From: Lepisosteus oculatus
Taxonomy: Eukaryota; Chordata; Actinopteri; Semionotiformes; Lepisosteidae
Direction: 5' to 3'
DNA length: 64,000 nucleotides
Assembly (NCBI RefSeq): GCF_040954835.1
Contig: NC_090704.1
Coordinates: 15,154,001 to 15,218,000 of the forward strand
Of the stretch, positions 25,601 to 37,600 are shown piece by piece (positions within the stretch are counted from its first letter, which is position 1; each line of letters starts with the position of its first letter). The notes beneath the pieces were generated by a model, which was not told where the DNA came from, ran no database searches, and saw nothing but the letters and a program-made list of their open reading frames with translations. A program made the translations under genes and the position numbers.

Positions 25601-28600
25601 CACAACTGCTCAAAGGTAGCAGAAAGTGCCAGTATTACCCTCTACATTACTGGCTGCACAGGACATAATTAATTGGGTTTTTTTTATCCAGAGATCTTTT
25701 CAAGTTGATCTCATAGACATACTTTAGTTTTAGTCACAAGCCTGGAGACATCCTAGAAAAAGTGCATTAAAAGGACAATTAGGCACTGCAAATGAAAGAC
25801 AGAGGATGTTGTGTCCTTCAAGAAAATGAAGGACTGGCCTTAGGCCTTCAGGCATTTCCTTTCCATCCCAAGCTCAATGCATGGCAGTATCTTACTGTGC
25901 AACACTCAACAAAGACTGCAACCTGCCATCAGCACAAAATTTAGCAAAGTAGTTCAGAGGATAAATGTCCATTACCTAGATTATAGGAAGCGCAGAGTAG
26001 AGAACTGCACAGTGGTACAAAATAATTAAGATTGGCAAGATTAGAAGGTAATGAAAACAAACCACTATACAGTACTTTGCTGCATCCTCCAACTATACAG
26101 CTAAAGAACATTAGGAAGCACCCATCAAGCCTTCAAAGACAGGAAATGCCAACACCTATTTAAATGTCCCTGCTTCCAAGTCACTGGTCATCCCCACTGG
26201 AAAGCACAGCAGCTTCACATGGGGAAATTGTGTTCCGTTACAGACAGTTTTGCCTGCCTACCTGGGTGGTCAAAGTTGAACTGTCCCTTGAGAGCTTTGG
26301 CCTTCTGCTCAGGGGTCAGCACACGGTAGAAACTGTCCTGGCTGAGGATGGCCACCTGACGCTGGTGATGGTCAATCTCGTTCTGTCCAAGCAGCTCCAT
26401 GATCTTCCCACACACTGAGGACTGGAAAGGTCCAGGAAATAAGAGGAAATATGTATGAATCTATGACAGTCTTCTGAAAAATTCCAAAAAGATCTGAACC
26501 ATAAGGACAATACCAAATGTTAAGCACCACCTCTGACTTCAATCCATGGGCAAGGGTAGTGTCTTAGTTACCTATGTATCATTACTAGTCAAAGTGCTTA
26601 AATAATTTACCAGTTTCATCAACAATCATTGAAGGAAGATTATATATTATGTGTGAATGTGTTTAGAGTGAATCACAATTCTGGCCATTAACAAACAGGA
26701 AAAACTGCCAAAACCCCAAATGAATTGCTAAACACTTTGCATTTCCCTGTAGCTTCCAAAATCATCTATTAGAAACTAGCATAACTACCGAATGAAACAG
26801 TAACTTTACACTGTAGCGGTATTCTGCTCTATATCTTTATGACAGTTTTGTAAAGAGTTCAACACAAAGAAGGAAGAACTGAGTACAATACTAACTATAA
26901 AACTTAATCATACATTAAAAGCTTAAGTGAAAAGAGAGGGCTTTAAGCATGTTATGAAAATATAAGCTGCAGAGAAAAGTGTAAGGTAGGACTTAGCCCA
27001 CACCCCCACTTTGCCTCTCCAATGAAGATGGCAAATCAGTGCAAGTCATCAAGAGCTGTCTCGCAACAAAAGCAGAAGCTACTGCATTTTGCAACAAGTA
27101 GTACTGGTTGCAGTCCAGACCTGCTTCCTCCACATCCTAATGAGGTTCATTACAAGTACAGAACACCCCCCCCACCCACCCCCAACTCCTAACAAAAGGA
27201 ACTGATAACTCCACAAAAAACTCAACCACTTCTCAAACCCCACAAAGAAATCCTACACAGCTCTATTTCTAGCTCGTTTGTGTTGTTGACAAAGCAGCAC
27301 GTAACAGTGCCAAAAAACACCCACCTCTCTCCCCCAAGTACCTGCTTGTCTCACACTGTACACTCTCTGGCTCCTGCCAAGAACAACAGTTCTAATGTTT
27401 TGCCCTGTTCTCAGGAATGCCACACCCCCGCTGCCGGCAGCACTCGGGTCACGGCCTGCGCACGCACGGCCGCCATATTGACAGTGGAACCAATGGTGGT
27501 ACCAGCCGAGTGAATTTCAAAGTTTACGGAAACATCCTGCCTGCTTATTGTATGTAGAAGAAAATGCTTACTGGGCGGAAGAATGCTTACTTCACCATAC
27601 AGCATGGCAATGACCCAAATCCACACCCCAGTGGAACAAAGATCACCAGAAGAAAAAAAGTGAAATGTCTAGGGCCAAGCCAATATCTAGACTTAAACTC
27701 ATTAAGCATATGTTTTACACAGGGAAGAAAAAATGAGCCAGAATACTCCAGGAATTGAGGTAAGACCTCAAAGTGCCTAAAGCAAAGCTTCTCAAATAGT
27801 TATTCTGCTTGGGGAGACCTTCCTTTTTGTAATCCCATGTTTATTCTGCCCTAGATACTTTTGCAGTTGGTACTCCAGGTCTAATTATCACTTCTATTAC
27901 ATGTAAGGTTAAGGAAACAGGACATATTGGTCTATAATGACTTGGTTCGGTTATAGTCAGCCTTTTTCTGGAAGGTTCTTCGTTAGCAATTTTGCTGACA
28001 AAGGTTATAATTGCTGTCTTCAAAGACTGTTGCAACAGTTTTGTTGAACTACTGTATGAATAAGTACAAAAAACTTATCCACTTAACACTTCATTAATAC
28101 TACTGAGTGAAGAGCTTCATCTCCGTTCTGCCAAGGGAATGCTTTCAATTGTTTCCACAGAAAACACTTAAGTGAAATAATGAATGTATCAGCTATTACA
28201 CAACACAAGAAGCCAAATCATACCATGAACACTGTTGAGCTAACACGGGAAAACTGAGCCTTCTCGCACCGAAAATAACCACAAGGCTAAGAAGCCCAGG
28301 AGAAATACCAGCTACAATGACTACAAGGGCTTGTAGCAGCTGTTTAAAATGTACCATTAGGGAACATAGGCCACAGCCTATTCACTCAAAGAGGATAATA
28401 AACCAAAACTAATACTAGCTGATCAAGACTGCTCACACAAATGTGTCTGACTGCTAGTTGAATGTTTCTTTATTGCAAATTAATAAAGCATTTCCCACTA
28501 TAACTTTTCCTTTCTTCTAAAAATACATTGCCAAATGGTACAGATAATCAGAATTAGAAAATACACCCTTTACAAATCCATGAAAATATACAAAAAAGGG

Positions 28601-31600
28601 CAGCTCCAACTAGAGACCATAGCCACTTGCCAGAAATCATGTTGCTCTTTTACACATTTAAAAAAAACATGCGCAGAATAGGCCAAGTTTTTTTTTTTTA
28701 AGTGTTCCAGGACAAAAAGACTTGTCTTGTGTTGTAAACAGCATTACTGCATCGTGCGGGTCAGTGACATGAGGTAACAGCCAAGGCAAAATAATTCCAG
28801 GCTACCTAGCATGAGCTCATATGAGCACAGTCAGGAAAGCAAACTTTTGTGTGGCTCAGGACCATGAGAGGAATCCTTGTAAGTAGACATTCCTGACTGT
28901 AGATTTGTCATATGCAAAGCAGTTCTAGTTCAGGGGCTAAGAAGGAACAGCTGATGTCATCTGAAGACTTGCAGTCCAGCAACAAGAGACAGCTAAGGAG
29001 CCACATTTCCAGGACAACAGGATCAATACCATGCACTATTATTAGAAACTCGCACCTCTGCATGCCATCTGATAATTACACAGATACCCTGACTCCTCGG
29101 AGCTGAGGGAATGAGAAGATACATGTACTCCACTGTGACTGTTGTCACATCTACTCTAGTCTCGGGATATCAAGGAATAAAAGTACTGCAAAACATGGAG
29201 GCAGTAGCAAAAGAGTAAATCAAGGAGCAGCATTTTGCCCTTACAAAGCCATGCATATCCATTTCTGTGACACCTACTGTATGTAAAACACTGAGCTTTT
29301 GTTTTGCAGATGTTTTGTTTTATCATTTCCTTACAGTTATAAAGCACTTGTCTGGACACTACTCTTGGAAGTGCTTTACAGGTAATGAGGACTCCCCTCC
29401 ACCACCACCAATGCGCAGCCCCACCTCGATGATGCGACAGCAGCCATAGTAGACCAGTATACCCACTACACACCAGCTATCAGTGGGGAGGAGAACAGAG
29501 TGATAAAGCCAATTCATAGATGGGGATTATCAGGAGGCCATGAGTGAGGCCAAGGGGAAGTTGGGCCAGTTAACACCCCAATGTTTCAAGAATTGCCTTG
29601 GAACTTTTAATGACCACAGTCTGGACCTCAGTTTTACATTTTATCTGCACTGGGGCATTAGGAACCAGGCTGACCACAGGGTGAGTGCTACCTACTTTGT
29701 AAAGAGATGCAGCAAGAGAAAGGGGTCACACTCCATTGTGATCAAAGAAACACTAAAATTATCAATGAGGAATATTGGTGGTGGTGAGGTGTGAGGCTTA
29801 ATCTTCTCTACAAGTTTGAACTTTTCACCACTAGTTTAAAACACAAAAGGTAGATAGCTTCAGACATGTGAGAATGTAAATCAAACTTAATGACCCCACT
29901 GTTTTACACCAGACTATCTCTAATTCAGCACGGAACTGCTGTTCCAGAGTATTTCTTAAAAGCAGTTCGAATTCTGGGTGTTGAAAAGCCTTTTTTGTTG
30001 TTCTAATGCAAGTACAGTGAGAAGGGAGAATCTTTTCTTGATCCAGGCATGTGGTATTCTGGGTACTCCTCAATCTCCACTGCATTATTCAGACAAAGGC
30101 TCTTCAAGTAGGTGAAGTGCACCTTCTTTGGCACACTGTTTGTGGTTTCCAGCACTATGTAAACACTTGCACTGTATTAACACCTGAAATTTAATTCTTA
30201 CAGAATAATACCTGCTACATTTCTGTACATGACTGTTTGTCATGCATGCAGTACTTATCCAGCTCTTAACAATTCAATGACCTTGCAATCTTCAATCCCT
30301 TTCTCCAGATAGCGCTGCAAGTCTCCAGCACACAAACAGAGGCATCAGTGACTTGGGTGGTGGGGGATTGGGTATATGAATCGGTCAGTCCCCCCACACA
30401 TTTTATGGTATTATTCAAAACCAGTATTCTTCAACATGCAGGTGTTGGATTTGCGGACTTTCCCTGCAATTCAAAGTGTCAGCTGTAAATCCAAGCTGGA
30501 GGAGATAGTGTAATCATCACAAGATGCTCATGAAAGTGAACTGCCATGTAAAATTAGAAATAAGTGAATATAAAATGAATTATTGAAACCAGAGTAAAAA
30601 TCATTCAGTTAACAGTGTTCCAATTACAGATGCTTTTATACTTTTTTCAGGGAAGTAACCCCCTGCACTTGGTTTCGCAAAGATGGGTGAATCTTGTGGT
30701 ATTAAATTCAAATAGCCACAATACAGGATGTGACGATGGAGAAAGCACAACACTCCTACTGTTAAATAGCTTTCATTGTTGTTGAATTTTATAACGTTTT
30801 TCAGGTTGACATTTAAGTGCAACTGTGAGAAGTGCTATCCCAAGATGCTGTGTTTGCCATGTGTCCACCTAAAAACATTATAACCTGTTTTAAAGGTTAA
30901 AAAGCTGGATCCAAAATCGAAGGAGACAGCCCTAACGGTCAAGCTATCATGCTGCGCTGGAAGAGGTAAAATGTCGTTCTGTTGCCAAAAAGAAAAACTG
31001 AATACTTCCAACACAAAAGCTGAAAACTGTGGTCTGTCAGAAACAATGCTCTTCAACTCCGTCAGAGAAAACCACCACAACAGAGCTGCAGGTGGCTCTG
31101 GTTTAGAAGACAGGAAATGGTCTCCCTCTCTGCCTGCACGTGCGGCTATCGCCACCGATCTGTTGCACCTTTGAGCTCATGCCTGCATCAGCGCTGTGTG
31201 CGACAGCTGGCTCTGCAGTATCGCCAACCAGCCTCTCCAACGGTGCCAGACCAGGCCCTCTCATAAGCTAGCGTAGGCTGACAAAACGCTTGACCTCGTG
31301 CCAGTGCTGACTCAACATTCCACAGCTCCGGTCTGAGGCTCTTTTGTGTCCCGCAAAAAGAGAAAACTGCAGCCGGAATGATTGTCTCCCTCTTCCACTG
31401 TCTGCCCCCACTTGCGCTGGCTGGGTCAGTGCCACGCTCAGCAGAGCTGCAGTGTCCGGTGCCCAGCCCCACCACGTCCACTGCAGAAACAGCTCCTCCC
31501 ACACACCGCCCCACCCATACAGAGTCTGGGAGGCAGCAGCAATTAGCATCATGTGTATAACACTTTGAACAGACGCATACGCAAGCTATGTTAACGCATC

Positions 31601-34600
31601 AGCTGGGAACCGATTTTAAGCCTAATTCATTTGTTTAACAAGCTTATCTGGTGCCTGCATTGAAAGATAACTCGACTCAAAAAAACAAACGATGACTGCA
31701 CAAAACTGTGTCAAAAATCATAACCTGCCACTTTTTAAAGAACACATACATATTAAAGACGCATTTCTAAAATAAACACCTTCATTTTAGGCAGGGTGTT
31801 TCACGCTACCATTTAAAAACAAAAGCTTCTAGAAACTCTTGTGAGGCAACACAATGGCTCAGACATATTTGTGCCTAGAACAGTAACTGTATTGTGATGA
31901 CTGTACAATTTAACATTATAAATTTGTCAGAACGTCACTCCTGTCATGGGTACCTTACACAAGACCATTCAATGCCTTTGGAGAATAAATAAGACACACA
32001 AACAAAAGACTGCACATTTTCCCCCACTGAATTTGGAAGGACGATCTAGCTATTGTTACACCAGTACAATAACTGCTGGAGACAGCTGGCATTGGGATGT
32101 TATGGCTTTTTGTTTCAAGCACCTGGGCTTTAAAAATACAGGGACAGAGGTGAAAAAGAGAAAGAAGAATTCCAACTCCTTTGTGAAGGACAAAAAGAAA
32201 ACATGGGTCATTGCATTTAAACAAAAAAAAACTAAAAAAAAAAGTCCACATCCAAAAAGTGCATTACTAAATCTTGGAGAATTAGTCCAAATGTACAAAA
32301 TGATTGTACACAGCACTCTGCAGCCTATAAGAACAAAGGATGACAAACTGCAGGCTTCAGTGAAACTGGTTCCGACATGGAAAGCACAATACCTAAACTT
32401 TTTCCCTTTTGTTTTTTTTTTAAAAGACCACAGTCTTGTCCATTACATGGCACAGCTTAACATCTGAATTTTCCTCTCAGACTTCCCTGTTTATTTACTG
32501 CATATCCTGTTTTAAGCGTTACGCAATGCTCATCTTCTGCCGTTATGCAATTTGACATGCTCATCAGCCCCTCCTGAAAAAAAAGCTCCTGGAACATCCA
32601 GAGGCAGGAAAGCAAGTCATGAATATCGGTACTGCACTTACTTCGATCCACAACTACAGTCAGGAGCAGGACATCATTGACAGACATTTGGGAATTCTTT
32701 TCAGAGGCTTAAAAAAAATCAGTGAATGAGGCAGGCCAATGTGTGCAAAAACAAAACCAGTGAAAACATCTATGGAAACTCGAAGCAGAATACCCTAAAT
32801 AACATCAACATACCTGCAGCTGAAAGCAAAAATGTATTTGTTAGGTTAGTTTTTAGATTGAGCCATGGCAGTGCACCTTTAATAATAAAAAGGTTGAAAA
32901 TCCATCCTTTTTTGATATTAAAATGATGCCTTTAAGACACAGAATCAGTATTTATAGTGCAGAGAAAAAGCAGCCGGTTTGCAACATTTCCTAGTCAATC
33001 ACTAGATTACTAGAAGCCAGGCCACAATAACAGGGAACAAAAGGCAAAAGGTTAACACCCCAAACCCAGGGGTAAATCAGCTACTTTGTTTGGAAGGTCA
33101 GGAACAGCTTCATTACAAACCAGGCGAGGGACACGGATTCCGCTCGCAGACTTCAGAAAGTCGATCTGTTCTTTAGAATAGCAAGTTTTGTTCTTCTCTC
33201 AATTAATGGAGACAAACAAGGCTCTGAGTGAAGCTGATATAGCAGAATTCCAAACAAAACCAATGCAACAGGGGATAACCTTCTAAAAGGGTAGACTCAG
33301 GGATAAAAGCACATCGGGAGTGGAAGGAGTGCAAAATAGGCAGTGATACAGATCTGTTTTCAGAGAAGACAAACAGCTCAACTATGCAAGAAAAAAGGAG
33401 GCACTAACCTGCCAATATAATTGAATGGCAGCCACGGATATCTAAATACAGTGGGCACTTGGCCTCTCTCCTTAAACATAACTCCTCTTCTGGGACACAT
33501 TTACAGGGCCTACTCAACACATTTAAGCCTCCAATGCATTTCTATTCCTTTTCTGCATCATATTTTGCTCCGTATTTCTTTAAAAAAACTTGAAGAATGT
33601 GAGCCTCACTTCAGGTCCATTTAGATAAAGCCTCCTCTCTGTACATGTGCAGACACCAGCTGTGTGAGAACTCCAGGCAGAGCCTGGTTAACTGGGTCAC
33701 AGAGACAGAAGGGGGAGCTGGAGGGAGAGGCACAGGGAGATCACTCAGGGTCAGACAGCCAGCCTACAGATTAAAACTACCAGCAAAGTGGCACCAAAGC
33801 TTCCTAACGGAATAGAACTCCTCAATTTTCCCTCGTTTTCAATCTGATTTTTTAAATTGTTAAGTCCTGTGATGTTCTTTGCAACCCTTAACAACACAGA
33901 GCTCTACACAACAGTTATAGTTAGGAAGCTAGGAACCCTTTAAGTTATAACTAATTTATTCTTTGCTTCAATCAGATGGTCACTTCCATTTTCAACTTAC
34001 AATTCTTCGGTTTCTATAGGTTTTATCACCACCTCACCTCCCAAAACTTTTTCTCCCATATTACCAACTTACAATCTCAGAAGTTTAAATACAGATTTCA
34101 GTCTTTATTTTACCAGACAAAATTTCAGTGTTAAAATTTTTGACCTAAAAGCAAATTACTGAACAACACAGTGCAGCCAAGTTCTCTGTTTTACTGATCA
34201 CTGAAAGCACACTATGTAGTCAAAGCATTAAGTCCTGAAGGTCACTCTCGAACGGCAGACAAATAACATTGAAATACACACCCTTCCTGAGCACCAGAGA
34301 GAAAAAAGTGTACAGGGTGTTTCGATATCTTGAAATGCCCAAAGAAAACTTCACCTGCACATTCTAAGCACAAAGCCTGCTAGTCTTTCTTCATAACTGG
34401 AAAGTCTTGACAGCTGAGTGAAGCAATATCAGTTCTACCTACTTGGTCCAATTACTGCAGCACATGTTCTGTGGACAAGAAAATAATTGAAATTCCCAGG
34501 TGCTGGAACAATACCAAACAAATTCTACTAAAAAGTATAATTCACTTAATTTTAGGATTCCTCATGGCAGTGGTGACAACCACATTTTGAAAGGAGACTG

Positions 34601-37600
34601 CAGTTGCTGTGAATTACAGGTAGGCAAAAAATAACACATCATGAGGGACACTGACTTCACATTCAAGTTCTGAATCACTGTCTGAACTTAGTCTCGTCTC
34701 TCCTTAGGGCTTGGTTTAACTTATTCTAAGGGTGAAAATAATGGATAAGACGGATTCCGGTGTTTTCACAGTGGAAATAAAGTCAGCCTAACTGCAGTGT
34801 GAATTTCCCTTCTGACACTGCCCCAGGAACCTTCCTCAATCACTTCCCTTTGGGGAAGAGGGGGTTGACCTACTATAGCAACACTTCAGGTCCTGTAGTG
34901 TTCTCCCTCACACCTCAGAGCAGCATGAAGCAATGGGTGGAAAATAAACCCGTGTCTCAGCAGAACAAAGCCCGATCAGACAGAAATAGGACCAGCGAAG
35001 TAAGAACAACAACCCCATCACTGACACAGCACCCTAAAGATGCCTTTATCCAAAATCTCTCACCCCTGTGCTTGTGACTGATGGCAACATGGAACTCCCC
35101 TCCCTCCCCAACCATGAGGCACCCCACAAAGAAGAGGAAATGGAACAAAAGAATCCCCATCATCACTGAACTGGCCAAGGTGTAAAACCCCCTTTAATGC
35201 GAGTTTTCTACATTCTACTTCCTATCAACTCACCACAGTCTATCCAAGTCCCTCCACCACCCTGTGTGCAGCAGAACCTTTTATAAATAAAGTTTCTCTC
35301 CCCATTTTCTCATTTATAATTGACATAATTAAGACTTTTACACAGCTTTGGCACTGCTGACTATTGAGAAGCAAAAACACAGCCATAACTAGAACCAAAG
35401 ACCAAACTGAAACTTTGGTCCACCATCTGCCTTAAATGACCCTGCTTTTGTCTGCCAGAGAGTTCTTGCCTGTACCAAACACAAGCCCCCCTGCTGAAGA
35501 TTTAAGTCGGTGAGGGCCAAGTTCTTTGGGGGTTTAAGATAATATAAATGAGCATAATATTACAAACTTACAAGTCGCATGAAGGAGCAGTAGTAAGAAT
35601 CACTGTCTTGCAGCGCTGGGGCCCTGGGTTAAATTACAGTCCTGCGGGGCTCCGTGTGGAGTTTGTACGTTCTCCCATGTTCACATGGGTTTCCTCCCAC
35701 AGTCCCAAAACTTACCGGTAGGTTAATTGGCTTCTGGGATAATTGGCCCTGGTGTGAGTGTGTGCGTTTGCATCTGTGTGTGCACCCTGCCTTGCACTTG
35801 TTGCTTGCCAAAATAGATTTTGGACCCCCCCTTGACCCTGAATTTGAAGAAGTGGTTAGAAAACAGATGGGTGGATAACAAATGTACATTTGTACAAATG
35901 TGCATTGTGGTGTTTTTTTCCCCAAACAATCTATACAAACTGTACTTTTATTTATCTGCAACGGGACAGGGGAGTTATTTAAGCCAAGATATACAGTACA
36001 GTGCAGTCCGTAAGTATTCGGACAGCTAATGTTAACGTGTCCAATTACTTTTGGTCCCCTAAAATGTGAGGGCTGTGTATAAAAAGAGCTGTGATTCCTA
36101 TTTGGTTCACCCAATATAGACATAAATACCCTCAAACTAAAGCGGAGATTCCGCACTTTAACCTCATTGTCATTGTTCCACTTCAAATCCAATGTGCTGG
36201 AGTACAGAGCCAAAACAACAAAACTTCTGTCACTGCACTGTATAAGGTGAGCCTTAGGCTGTGTAGTACTACTAGTACAGTAACTCAATCATCCAACTAT
36301 TTTCAATAGCCATTTGATCATTAGGGAGCCCTGGTGAACTGGAATGGTTTCAGAAGGTAGGGTACAGGGTGCACCCTGAGTGACATGCCAGCTCACTGCA
36401 AGGCATGTACAAATTCATTTGCTCACACATGTATAAGGGAGACAATTTCAAGACCCCAGTAAGACTAGACAGTAGGTCTTGGGACTGGAGTGCCCAGATG
36501 AATTCCAGAGCAGCCACTGGGAGCACATGCAAGCTCAACACAGAAGCAGCCTCTATCCAGAATTCAGCCCAGCAGTTACCACCACAACCCATTGGCACAC
36601 ACTCAGCAGAAAGGAAACACTCATTCACGGACTTCATCCACCACTAAAGAGCAGCACCAATCAAGGTGCCGTATGGCAGCCATTATGTGCCAGAAGTCCT
36701 GCTATACAGCAAACCAGGCTGACAACAGAGAAATTGCTTCACCAATCAAATGAAGGGGGAACTTAAGGTTCAGGCCCACTGTGGAATTTAGCCAGGATAC
36801 CAATGTTAATAACTATATGCTTTCAAACAACCCCATGAGATCTTTAATGACCACACGGGCAGCTTAACATCACAGCTGAAGGTCCCATCTCACCACACTG
36901 GGGTATTAAACAGGAAAAGAGGGAAGAGCTCTACCTACTGGTCCATTAACATCACATACAGCAGAAATTAAGTTTTCCTTGAGTGGACATAACCATATCC
37001 CTATGTAGGAAACCAATTCCTCCATTTACCTTACATTCTCTGCTTTAAAAAAGTTTGAACCATGAATGAATCTATGGCTCAAACATGGTCAAAATGTCAG
37101 GTTTGGACTGCCCAAGTTAAACAAAAGGAATCATTGGGATTACATTTCTCTCATTTCAGTCCCAGTTTGACTAATTTTCGCCGCACTAACACCGCTTGTG
37201 GACAGGAAATTTTCAATGGTATTGAACGTTTCATGTAAATTAAGCTTTAACTGGTCACTGAAATTTGCCGCCTTATGCCACTCGATACAATTAACGTATT
37301 TGCCATGACCTTGAAAACAATTCAAATAAATGAGAGAAAACTGTTGAGAACTCTTGATGCATGAAATCTCGATTATTATTTTTTTTTTGGGGGGGTAAAG
37401 ATAAAATTAAGGACAGTAACAAAGCTGTTTAATGTATAAAATCACACTGGCGAATATAAAATATCAAACTCAACCCCATCCACCACATCGCACCTAATTA
37501 ACCCAAATGTTTTTTTTTCTGGACCTGAGGTTAAAAAGATGGAAATCTCAGCGCAAAGATTTCAGTATCCAGTTTTTATTATAACTACACAGCAAAAGAG

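Noticed and set aside
27783-27830. hAT-like end (AAAGCTTCTCAAATAG)
   Set aside because: Only a short match to the terminal repeat, with no partner end or internal similarity.
31946-32467. 173-codon frame in UCK2 intron 1
   Set aside because: Lysine-rich from A-runs, low complexity, no recognisable domain or splice context.
35629-36288. 219-codon minus-strand frame in UCK2 intron 1
   Set aside because: Crosses a SINE and a MITE in antisense; no similarity to a known protein; long by chance.
37140-37325. Minus-strand frame [20 protein letters not shown], looking protein-like
   Set aside because: Only 61 codons, no family recognised and no adjacent continuation; possibly a transposon scrap.
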